Origin: Rhodamnia argentea | Lineage: Eukaryota; Streptophyta; Magnoliopsida; Myrtales; Myrtaceae | Assembly (NCBI RefSeq): GCF_020921035.1 | Contig: NC_063154.1 | Span: 5,394,001-5,458,000 of the forward strand | Length of the DNA stretch: 64,000 nucleotides | Reading direction: 5' to 3' | Notes under the pieces: generated by a model | Seen by the model: the letters and a program-made list of their open reading frames with translations, nothing else | Database searches by the model: none | Told to the model about the DNA's origin: nothing | Shown here: piece after piece, positions 38,105-48,097 of the stretch | Layout of the letters: the number at the start of each line of letters is the position of its first letter | How positions within the stretch are numbered: the first letter of the stretch is position 1 | Translations under genes and position numbers: made by a program

Positions 38105-38735
38105 GGGCAAAGAACTTAAAAAAAATAGTTCTAAACTATTCAATTAGACCAATTTACTTCTAAACATTTTATATTTGTGTCAATTTAGTTTAGATTCTAA
38201 ACATTTTACATTTAATTCAGTTTATGTAGGCAATTTTGATCGGAAATTGCTGATGTGGACTCAGGTTATCTTACGTTGCACAACCGATGCTAACATACTC
38301 ATTCTTAATGATGTATTAATTTTTTTTTGTTCTTTTATGTTCATTATTATTATTTTCTTTTTTATTCCTTTTAATTTGGTCGGGGAAGTCTGGGTTCTCG
38401 CCTAAGCCGCCACGCCCAAAGCTAGTGAGGCGGCGAAGGCCCTAGTCCAAGGACTTAGCAACCCCACCGATCACGGGTGAGGCGGCTTTGTCTCGAGATC
38501 TAGGGAGGGCTTGCTAGCCCTCACCCAGTCATAGGTGAACTTGAGCAAAAAATAGAATTGTAAAAAATTGCCCGCTTTAACACCGACCGTGCCACGTAGG
38601 ATGGTCGGTGTTCACGTTAGCGATTTCTGACCCAAATTGACCATGCAAAAGATGTAAAATTAAATTGACCAAATTGAAAAGTTTATGATTGAATTGACAT
38701 CGACGCAATAAGTTTTTAATACTTTTTTTTTGTAC
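38105..38735. repeat. Inverted-repeat element with GC-richer core (MITE-like)
   Basis: The left arm (GTCAATTTAGTTTAGATTC, later 'ttttgatcggaaattgctgatgtg', 'cttacgttgcacaaccgatg') is mirrored by the right arm, whose reverse complement contains 'gtcaattcaatcataaac', 'ttgggtcagaaatcgctaac' and 'cctacgtggcacggtcggtg'. Arms of over 150 bases flank a core rich in 'gaggcgg'. Same layout as 22811-23363. Ends approximate. Confidence 0.6.
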
Positions 38736-39591
38736 TTTTCCTGTTTCTGGTGATAGATGCAATAGCAAAAGCTTAAATCAACGTGATCCTGATTCCTAGT
38801 AGTTTAGCTCTATACTCCCGGATTTGCGGGTTTTATGTACTTATTTGCGATTGCGAGCTCGAGGGAAAAAGAAGTTAAAATTATTTTACCTCGATTATGG
38901 ATATGTTAATGTTCCTTACATAAGGGAAAATAGTTTAGTTTCTTTTTTGGTCAGTTCTCCCTAATTACGGAACAAGGGTCGTGGAAGCCAAAGGGAAAAG
39001 TAAAAGAGCACTTTGGAAAATGTTCAAGCTAATGCGGATAAACACATGCTTAACGAGGCTTAATTAAATTCAGTGATTAGGAGGATATTTAGATGGATTC
39101 TTTTTTTTTATATTAGTTAAATGAACGTAGATGGGATTAGATTTCCTTCCCTAGTATACAGCTAACTCAGAGTAAGGCCTAATAAGAGAGAAAAAAAGAC
39201 GGAGATAATTATTTTCTAACACTAATGTTTCTCTTGTCTAGGCTTGAGGCTAGCTCAACTGTGACGAACGCAGAAAAGAGATATTTGGTTTTTCAGGTAA
39301 GGAGGAACAAAGTTTCCAATTTGATGTCCGGTCGAACGTCGATTGATCAAGAGTGGGTGAAGACTTTCATCAGCCCGCCGATGTCGTCGATAACCGGGCC
39401 CACCCTATGGTTGGGTTTCGACCTAACTAGCCTAGGATTTGTTACTATTTGCTAGTACATGCTAAAAGCCAGGCGTATATTTAGATGCTTAACATTCTCC
39501 GAGTTCTCGAGAAAAAATGTGTATTACCAAATGTATGTAAGATCCAATTTTGATCCATCATTGCTGACTTGACGGCCCCAATTTAACGTTA
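38736..39591. other. Intergenic stretch, no supportable gene
   Basis: Short frames only. The frame at 39225-39455 has no domain. No repeat ends recognised. Confidence 0.4.
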
Positions 39592-39841
39592 TTGTATGGT
39601 CTGGACATATGTCATCAATTTTGGGCCGAATGAGAATGCTCGATCGATCCGGCCCATTTTAAATCTCCATGGTGGGCCTTGTATTGCTTGACTTATGTCA
39701 TCACTTGTGGGCCGAATGAAAATGCTAGATCCAGCCCATTTTAGATGTCCATGGTGGGCCTTGTATTGTCTTGACTTATGTAATCATTGGTGAGCCGAAC
39801 GAAATGCCCGACCCGGCCCATTTTAATCTCCATCGTGGGCC
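39592..39841 (+). promoter_or_regulatory. Three tandem ~82-bp promoter repeats carrying site II/TCP elements
   Basis: Three units (about 39592-39678, 39679-39760, 39761-39841) each contain, in order, 'ttgtat(t)g...ttgact(t)atgt', a GGGCCGAA-like element (GAGCCGAA in unit 3), a GCCCATTTTA element and 'ctccat(g/c)(g)tgggcc'. TGGGCC/GGCCCA motifs are the site II elements bound by TCP factors in promoters of plant ribosomal protein genes. The array ends about 20 bp before the TATA box, so the binding sites were multiplied by tandem duplication. Regulation itself is inference. Confidence 0.8.
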
Positions 39842-39858
39842 GAGCTCAGCTCGTAAAC

Positions 39859-39884
39859 TATAAAATGGCTGGACAACCCTAAAG
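39859..39884 (+). promoter_or_regulatory. TATA box and telo-box of the eL42 gene
   Basis: TATAAAAT at 39859-39866 is followed by a telo-box, AACCCTAAAG, at 39875-39884, then a pyrimidine-rich initiator region (CCTTTCTTCCTTTCC). A TATA box, telo-box and nearby site II elements together are typical of plant translation-machinery genes. Confidence 0.7.
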
Positions 39885-39969
39885 GCCTTTCTTCCTTTCC
39901 GAAATAGCCTAGGGTTTTTCTGCTCCGCGGCTTGAGCAAGACAGAGAGAGAGACGAGAGATCAGTCATC

Positions 39970-41762
39970 ATGGTAAGTGAATATCTGCTTCTCGCCGTTG
40001 TTTCGCAGCTCCGATGCTTGTAAATTTCGCGACGTGTGTTTTGATCGCCCGTTCTGGTCGAGAGCTTGCATTTGTCGGTTCAGAAATGAAGATGAAGATA
40101 AAAAGGGACTCGTAATTGGGACACGTTAGAAAACTGCCGTGTTGTCGTTTCCATAGCTATGGCCTTCTGTCGATATCACCGCGGAGTTGGTGCGCTTCGT
40201 GACTCCAGTGCTTCTTCGCCTTGAGTGGATGAGTTCTGGAAGAGCGAAGGGTTGTGCATTTGAAGCTCTTACGAGGATTTTGAGGATTTGTGGTGTTATA
40301 GTTACTAGTGAGTTTTAGTTGCTGCTAGAAGGAAGAGGGCATGTTCCAAAATGAGTTATTTTCAGCTGAACATGACTCTCTTGCAATGTTAGCTTTGTTT
40401 TAGATCTATGTTGTTGGATCGACTCGCTCCTATTGGTGTCTGCCCCGTTTGAATGTCGGTTTTCAATTTATATTAGATGGTGGAATTGCAATGGGAATTT
40501 TTACATAGATGAGAATGTGGAGGTAGGGAATTGGAAATTAAAATTTGGATTATATTGGTCGTGGGACTTGCCTTCATCAGAACTGAAGTAAGATCTACCC
40601 TCATGTGTCTATCGAAGTGTTCCTTGTCATTAATCTCTTTATCTTATGACGTGCTTTGATGTAATACTACCGGTGCTCGTTAGGTGATGTTTTGGTAGAT
40701 TTTTTGTAGTGCTAAAGACACGGTGGTATAGGGTGGAGTTCCTTGGTCAGACCAGAAAGATAGAGAAGAAGTGAACAATGATACTAAATCGGTGATTATC
40801 TAAATATTGTTGCATTGAAAGGAACTTAATCTGCTGATAATTGCATGGAATTAATGCTTGGAGAAAACTTTGTGCATTCTAATTTTTTCTCATACTAGTT
40901 TAGCTTTTCCGAATTTTCGTGCAATTACTCAAGGAGCTATTGGATAGAAATGCCGGGTTTGTTATTTTGGCCATTAGGGACTAGGGAGGATTTTGTATCG
41001 ACTTAGATGGTAGTGTGCAAAGCTCTGGGAGTGCTAATGACTGTCGAGACAAACTCAGAATGCATATTTAATTGCTACTTTGGCTACTCTTTGCACTCAC
41101 CATCGCAAATACATACGTAACCCTCTCACACCAGAGTCTTGTTTCCGCCATGTATTATCCTAGACAAGTGATTAAAATATCTTTGACTGGTGAACACAGG
41201 TGAACGTTCCCAAGACAAAGAAGACATATTGCAAGAGTAAGGAGTGCAGGAAGCACACCTTGCATAAGGTTACCCAATACAAGAAAGGGAAGGACAGCCT
41301 TGCAGCCCAGGGCAAGCGGCGTTATGATCGCAAACAATCAGGGTATGGTGGCCAAACCAAGCCTGTGTTCCACAAAAAGGTAAGGAGTACCATCTTTGGT
41401 GATCCTCGTGAATTTACCAACCCCGACTTAGACATCGAGTTTGATGAATAATAGTTTTATTCGAAAGACCGAGTGATTTTTGATTAAACTGGCATTTCAA
41501 GTTGTCGAAACTATGGTATTAACGCGTCGTGGTCCACAGGCAAAAACTACCAAGAAGATTGTGCTGAGGCTTCAGTGCCAGGGTTGCAAACACGTATCGC
41601 AGCACCCTATCAAGGTCTGTGAAGCGATGCTTCTCTTCTTCCACATTCGATTAGTTCTTTGCCGTATTCTGATTCGGTTTTGTTGTATTGGTTTTTGTAC
41701 AGAGGTGCAAGCATTTTGAGATTGGTGGAGACAAGAAAGGGAAGGGAACTTCTCTGTTTTAA
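39970..41762 (+). CDS. RPL36A: 60S ribosomal protein eL42 (L36a/L44)
   Basis: Component of the large cytosolic ribosomal subunit near the E site. Four exons: 39970-39972 (the ATG alone), 41200-41379, 41540-41614 and 41703-41762. They give 105 residues, the conserved family length, and the sequence matches the plant protein essentially throughout ([75 protein letters not shown]). The Cys residues at the CKSKEC and CQGC...RC positions form the zinc ribbon. The first intron of about 1.2 kb begins directly after the start codon (ATG/GTAAGTG), so exon 1 contributes only methionine. The gene sits directly downstream of a repeat-built promoter with site II and telo-box elements. Confidence 0.97.
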
Positions 41763-42339
41763 GCCGTTTGAATTTTTAAGCTGCTTAGCTTATCCTTTGT
41801 GTTGGATTATGTTGTTCCATCTTATTTTTATTATGTTGTCTAATGGAAAAGACGCTGAGTGTTACAGATTACCCATGATAATCCATCGTTGGTACGTCTT
41901 TTGAGTTTGATGAAATCTTCAAGTTCTTTTAAGTACCGTTCTGTGTATTCGACAAACGAGGGTGTTAACTCCGGTTCGCAGGGACATTATCTTGGCTTCG
42001 AGCCAAAACATGTTGAAGAGGAAAATCTTTACACCGGGTCTGGGTGTTTGCTTGTTTTTTTTTTTTAAATACCAAACTGGCTGTGTTTGTTTGAAAAATA
42101 GAATTTTGTCCGAATTAGCTATTCATATTTGGTTTGCTAAAAATACCAGTCAATAAAAAATTATTTACGGTCAATTTAATTTGAAAAATAATTATTTGCA
42201 AAGTATGATACCATAATCATGGAAAATTTCAATTAATGGCTTGAAATGTCTTTGGTTTTTCTAATGAGAGATTGGATTTTGTTTCAAATAATGGTATAAA
42301 GGAGCTATGGCTATTTCACATAAGGGTCTAGCTTATTGG

Positions 42340-43175
42340 TCGGCTAAATATTTTGGCCGCTCAAGGGCTTTTTTGTTCAAATAATTATTTTCTTTAGTTA
42401 AGTTGGATTAAAAATTATAAAAGTTCAAAAGTTTTAAAAAAGAAAAAAATATGCTGGCGGGAGGGTATGACTGATGCGGTGCCCCATCGCTGGTTGGGAC
42501 TTGGGGCAGCGGCCATGCCTCACGCCACGATCATGGGCTGAGTTTTTTTCTTTTCTTTTTTGTGTGTTTTTGTTCTTTTGAAATTCTAGCCTTTCTTTTT
42601 TCTTTTTGGAGTTTGTCGTTTTTAGGATTTTTTTTTGTGTGGATATTTTGACCTAATCTAGTTAAGATTTTGTGTAAAAATTAGGATTCGGATCGTTTTA
42701 GTGCTTTAGTTAGCCTTATCGTCACGTAAGGAGTGATGTAGGAGAGATAAAATATTAAAAACAATCAAGTTAGTATTTTTCTTTAATCAAATTGGACGGA
42801 GTTAGCGGAAAGATGCGATTTTACACAAAATTGAGTCTTTCATGAGAGTCTGCAAGCCCTCGCCAATGGCTTTTGGGGGTAGTCTTGCCCGACCTTCTCT
42901 GGGTATCGTCGATGGCCTATCATCACTTGAGATTGGCCCTCGCGAAAATGAAAGAAGAAAAAGGAAAAATTAAAAAAAAATAAAGGATGAAAATGCCCTT
43001 ATAAATCGATAGGGTTATGCCCTTTTTTTAGACCGACATGGCTATTTTGTATTTTTATTTGAGAAAATAAGGGCGCTTGGGGTTTTTTTTTTTTTTTTTA
43101 ACAAGGTTTATTTCAAACCATTTTCTGAGAAAATATGAACACTTCAAATCCTTATTTAAATTTTTTTCCCATAAC
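42340..43175. repeat. Degenerate Mutator-like repeat region with GC-rich cores
   Basis: Left end 'ttttttgttcaaataatt' and right-side sequences 'ttatttgagaaaataagggcgc' and 'aacacttcaaatccttattta' resemble the ends of the element around 56985-57975. Two GC-richer cores (42450-42540 and 42850-42945) suggest two related copies or one inserted into another. No gene. Confidence 0.4.
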
Positions 43176-43742
43176 TGGGATCGAGTCAAGCTACTCATGA
43201 GCTAATCGGAGCTTGGTTCGATTGTATGTCGGGGCTCAAGCAATTCGAAGTGTCTTATGTTCTTGGTCGAAAGTAAAATCTCTAATTAAATAAAGATTTT
43301 TATGCTTAAAAGTGCCTTGAATCCATCGACCACTCTTGAAATTATTTTTTTCAAGTAGATTTAAGAGTCGATAATGTACACAACAATTGCTCTTAAAATG
43401 TCGAGTCGATAAGATTTAAAGATTAAATTGAACCGAGATTAAAAGTTGTTTAAAGGACAAATGATCCTACCTAATCAAGTTCATACATTCATAAGAGAAT
43501 ATTATGTAAGTATAATATAGATCATTAAATTTTGAATTTTGATTTTAGCGAATGCATTTAATGTGTAATTTCCTGATTTATGACGCAATAATGACCGATG
43601 CAGGAAACAAAAACCCCAAAGCAAGAAAACCCCAAATGCGCACTACTCTCTCTCTCTCTCTGAGTCTCTTCGACTGCCATTTCTTCTTTCCTTCCATCTT
43701 CTTCGTCTCGCTCTCTCGCATCTCCAGAAGCAGACCACGGCA
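43176..43742. other. ClpP2 upstream region
   Basis: Holds the presumed promoter and 5' UTR. A (TC)n run at about 43646-43663 lies in the likely 5' UTR. No separate gene seen. Confidence 0.4.
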
Positions 43743-46196
43743 ATGGCGATGCTGAAGCGGGGCTTAATCTCGACCTCGAAGCTCCTCTCCGCCGCGAGAG
43801 TTCCCACGGCCCCCGCGGCGACGACGACGACAACCCTAGGAGGAGTGGTTCGCAGGAGCTACAGCTTGATACCCATGGTGATCGAGCACTCCTCGCGGGG
43901 CGAGCGAGCCTACGACATCTTCTCCCGCCTCCTCAAGGAGCGCATCGTCTGCATCAACGGCCCCATCTCCGACGACACGGCCCACGTCGTCGTCGCCCAG
44001 CTCCTCTTCCTCGAGTCCGAGAACCCTTCCAAGCCCATCCACATGTACCTCAACTCCCCCGGCGGCGCCGTCACCGCAGGTCACCCTCTTCTTCTTCTTC
44101 TTCTTCTTCTTCTTTTCCCATTTGCTTCAAGCTGCTTGATCTCCGATTGGCGAATCCGCTGAAGTCTGCGGGCGAAGAGGGACCGTCAGGATTAGCCTGA
44201 TTCGTTTCTCGTGTCGTAGTTACTCGTTGCTTTGTTTGTAGCGTGATGGGTTTTGCAATAAGTAAGAACTGACTCTATATCGTGCCGGCAAGTGAATCCT
44301 TGCGGATACTAAGTAGGTTTAACTTGATGCGGAGTGATGGTAGAATCAGCGAGTTAACGATGGACTGGCGAATGCATTTGGCACTTGGGTGCTGCTGTTT
44401 GATCTGTAGGCAGTAATGGGAACAATCTTTTTTCTATGGAGTAATCAGTAGAATGATCTTTCTGGATGCTCCCGTGAATTGGAAGAAGAGGTTGACATGA
44501 GGAGAAGCAAAAGTAATTAGCCATACTTGTATTGTTGGACCATAAAAAAGAAGGCAAAACCTTAAGTTCTATCAATTAATTGGTTAAAAGAAAAGACTTT
44601 ATTAGTTAAGTGATCCGTAACTGCAATTCCTGGCTTCTCTCTCGGTGAATCAGTCTGTATTCAACTTCACTGATCAGAGCCCTTAGATTTTGTCCTTGGT
44701 GTCTGCAGTTGATAGTCTTGTGAGCAGCCCTTGTTATCAACATAGCTACTATTGGTGCACTTTTGGCGAAAGACTTGCGTCTTTCCAGTGTTCAACTTTT
44801 TGATGGAAATAATACCGAATATGTTGAACCAATGTAAGTCAAGAGGTGAGCCGAGTCTCAGAAAAATAGTTTTCCGTGGGGTCATCTTGGCTTTCAAGTT
44901 ACTGTTCTATTGAATTTTTTCCTCCCAGACTTAGTAGATCACATGTCTGTACGTAGGTTAGCTTCGTGTTGTTGCTTTAAACAGATATCCGTTTTCTTTG
45001 AGAATCTTTTTTCCTGTAAAAGTGCATTTTGTATTAGGATATTAGATTTATTTTTCCAGTTGGATTGGATATATCATGAGAAAGAGAAAGACGAGGGGCA
45101 TATCTTGGATGTGGCTAAGGTGGACAGGACAAGAAAAAGGGAAGCTATATGAAAGGATTGGACCATATTCGGTCGTGCGTTGCTGTTGCCAGATTATAGA
45201 CAATATACACAACCTGATACTGAATATCCAACCAACCACTTATTCTGTTATTCTTCAAAAACAGTGGCTACTTTGTACTTTACTCTCTTTGATTCAGGAT
45301 TCTAACGGCCAAATGTAACGTGAACAATGAGCCCCTTTCTTCTGTCACAAGGTTCAAGACACAATTGTCATACATGCTTTCAGAAAATATTCATTCAAGC
45401 TAGATTTTTTTTAACTTAAGTACTGTACAACTGATCTGTCTGACCTCGTAGGAATGTGGGCTTCTTTAAGTTTCTCTATGTGTAAGCAATCTGTTCTAAC
45501 TTGCATTCACCGAGTCCGTTCAGATAATAAATAAAGTTTGCTTGGAGTGAAGTTGCTTGGAGTGTAACAGTCTAGATGTTTACACATGTATTTGTATGTG
45601 TATGGAACAGCATGTCATGTGCAATGTATGGCTGTGTGCTAAATTTTAGAGCAATTAGCGGGGCAGAATGCTAATACTTGTAAATCAACTTGGGAAGCTT
45701 GGTTTCTGCGAAACATTTCAATTCCCGTTCTGGATAAATATTTGAATTGTTGATTAGCAGCTTTGTTGCAGGTCTTGCAATTTATGATACCATGCAGTAT
45801 ATCAAGTCTCCTATCAATACAATTTGTTTGGGTCAAGCTGCATCCATGGCATCTCTCCTCCTAGCTGCCGGTGCCAAGGGCGAGAGACGGGCTCTGCCAA
45901 ATGCGACTGTTATGATTCATCAGCCTTCTGGTGGCTATAGTGGCCAGGCTAAGGATATGACGATTCACACTAAACAAATAATTCGGATTTGGGACTCGCT
46001 AAATGCGCTGTATGCTAAACATACTGGACAATCAATAGATATTATTCAGAAGAATATGGACAGAGATTATTTTATGACCCCAGAAGAGGCAAAGGAGTTC
46101 GGGATCATTGACGAAGTTATTGATCAGAGACCAATTGCTTTGGTGACTGATGCTGTTGGCCATGAAGGCAAAGACAAAGATAAAGTCTCAAGCTAG
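43743..46196 (+). CDS. CLPP2: Mitochondrial ATP-dependent Clp protease proteolytic subunit ClpP2
   Basis: Serine protease subunit that forms the 14-mer ClpP chamber with ClpX in the plant mitochondrial matrix. Two exons, 43743-44079 and 45772-46196, joined in phase 1, give 253 residues. Residues 1 to about 40 form an Arg/Ser/Ala-rich mitochondrial presequence. The mature start [20 protein letters not shown] is the family signature. The catalytic triad is intact: Ser137 in GQAASMAS, His162 in MIHQPSGG and Asp211 in [11 protein letters not shown]. The GGAV oxyanion segment ([10 protein letters not shown]) sits at the splice junction. The 1.7-kb intron opens with a (CTT)n microsatellite within ten bases of the donor. 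A short hydrophilic tail ends GKDKDKVSS. Confidence 0.96.
44086..44116. repeat. (CTT)n microsatellite at the start of the ClpP2 intron
   Basis: About ten CTT triplets begin five or six bases after the donor (GCAG/GTCACCCT). It is a pyrimidine run placed at the 5' end of the intron, where no polypyrimidine tract is expected. Confidence 0.9.
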
Positions 46197-46199
46197 GAT

Positions 46200-47005
46200 C
46201 TTGCTTTAAGTTGATTCACTTTTTGAACGGTTTTGTTATGTTCACAGTAGAATACTTGTTTTTACTCTAGATGAAATGATATGGTTTTGTTTCTGAGATC
46301 TATAGACGGTGAGCCGGTCAATTGATGCATGAACACGATCTTTCTCCGTATGTGAAACATCTTTTCCGCCATCTTCCTTGAAGAGAATCTCATAGCTTGA
46401 AATGCTTTCTTGGCAGCTGTTTCACTTCAAAACAGTCATGATTGGAATTGAAAGGTACAGGAATTGGATCGTAGCAGTGTGGGATTTCAAGCAGTATATG
46501 GCTATTCCATGCTTTATATCATGTTCTTTTTCGAATACGTCCTTCTGAAGTGTAATATGCTCAATATTGACAAAACAGTACGCATACTAGAACATGAAAC
46601 CAAAGGTTGGTTTACGAAACAGGAAGATAAAATTGATGACTGGTGTTCTGGTGTTTATCGATTGATTGGACGTGGTTTGTTCAAATTACAATTCTAGTAC
46701 TTATAGCTACTAATGACTGTTAACAACAGTCGCAAAGAAATCCAATTGGTTTGCTCACATTACAATTCTAGTACTCATAACTATTAATGACGGTTAACGT
46801 TTACAAAGAAAACATATTATGGCCTTATCACTTGCCTCACGTCGATGGTTACTTTCGTAATCTCCATAGAACGAGTGGTATTGAGATTTCTTAAAAAAAC
46901 TTCTTTACTCTATGGTTTTTTGGTTTACGTCAAAACTTCAGGAAAATGGCGGGAGAGTCGAAGTTCATCCTCCGTAACTCTACCATTCATGTTGAAGTTT
47001 TATGA
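46200..47005. other. ClpP2 3' flank, no supportable gene
   Basis: Contains the ClpP2 3' UTR. Around 46680-46840 a short imperfect tandem repeat is visible: 'caaattacaattctagtact' near 46682 and 'cattacaattctagtactca' near 46759, each followed by 'ttaatgac(t/g)gttaac'. No gene. Confidence 0.45.
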
Positions 47006-47269
47006 AACCCCGATGTCGCATTTCAGCTGTACAAAAGCATGATCAGGAGTGGGCGCCGTCCAAATAGTGAAACTCTTACGATGGTGATGTGTACTTTTGT
47101 TAAGTGCATTGATCTCGATGGAGCGGTCCAGATCCTCACGGAAATGGTCGATAGGTTGATGCTTCCCGATCCAAATAGGTTGTCCGAGATTTGCCATCGC
47201 CATTGTGGGAAAGATCAGTTGGCAATGAAACTGTGCAGTGAGTTGGAAGCAAGGACTCGACTCCCGTAG
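47006..47269 (+). pseudogene. Orphan C-terminal piece of a pentatricopeptide repeat (PPR) protein
   Basis: The frame reads NPDVAFQLYKSMIRSGRRPN and then ETLTMVMCTFVKCIDLDGAV, QILTEMVDRLMLPD, LSEICHRHCG and ends at TAG after ARTRLP. The spacing of LYKSMIRSGRRPNSET and AVQILTEMVDRLMLPDP matches the end of one P-type PPR and the next repeat. Plant PPR proteins of this kind usually carry ten or more repeats in one exon, but only about two are left and the sequence just upstream is not coding. I call it a truncated relic; an expressed tail is unlikely. Confidence 0.65.
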
Positions 47270-48097
47270 GTTTTGGTAAAATCTGTAGGACTGAGTGATG
47301 GAAACTTGATAACAGCAGATGAAGTTGCGAAGATTCTTTTGACTTGCTCTTGAAATGTACGTACTTTCATTTCTTTGTTCTTGTTGACAGCGGGTAAATC
47401 AGTCTTCCAGTTTACAAACAAATGATGAGTGTCTTTTTTCATTTTGGGGGGCCAGAGAAAACTGAAGCCCCTCCGCCATGGAAGCTCAGTAGGCAACATA
47501 CTCTCTTCGTGTTGCACTCACTGCTTCCACCGAGACCCCATCCCTTCTGCAGTCTCCTATTGAAATTTAATTAGATAATCAGACCCCGCTCATCGGGTTT
47601 TATCCACAGCTCTCAAGCTTAAGCAAATCTGAACGGACGAGTCTAAGAAGAAATTGTGCATTTTTTATCTGGCATTTAGTTTTTATTTTTGGGCCAATTA
47701 GTGTTGTTGGCAACCTCAAAATTTAAACCAAAGAAAGAGTGAGCACCAAGAGCATCAACTGGTGAACTGAATGGCAAAAGAATAACTTACATGGACGACA
47801 ATGGGAGAATAAAGTCCCAAGCATCCCCCGACAGAAATTTTGAATCCTCTGACTTGTATACTACCTCATTCTCCCCAAAATTGATAGAATTACATGCCTT
47901 CTTCAATCTGAGTAGCCGGTGAGGACAACAATTTGAAGACATTTCCCAGCCACATATGACACTGCCTTATGCTACAGGTAATTGTGGATTAAATTAGCAA
48001 AAGAAGAATGTGCAGCATAGCGCTGACATCGCGGAATTTAACTGATCGATTAGCCATTGACTAAATTACCGAAAGAAGGTAAACACTTATATGAGTA
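47270..48097. other. Intergenic stretch, no supportable gene
   Basis: Between the PPR relic and the RRP42 stop codon. Should include the RRP42 3' UTR. A minus-strand frame at 47215-47517 has no domain. Confidence 0.4.
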
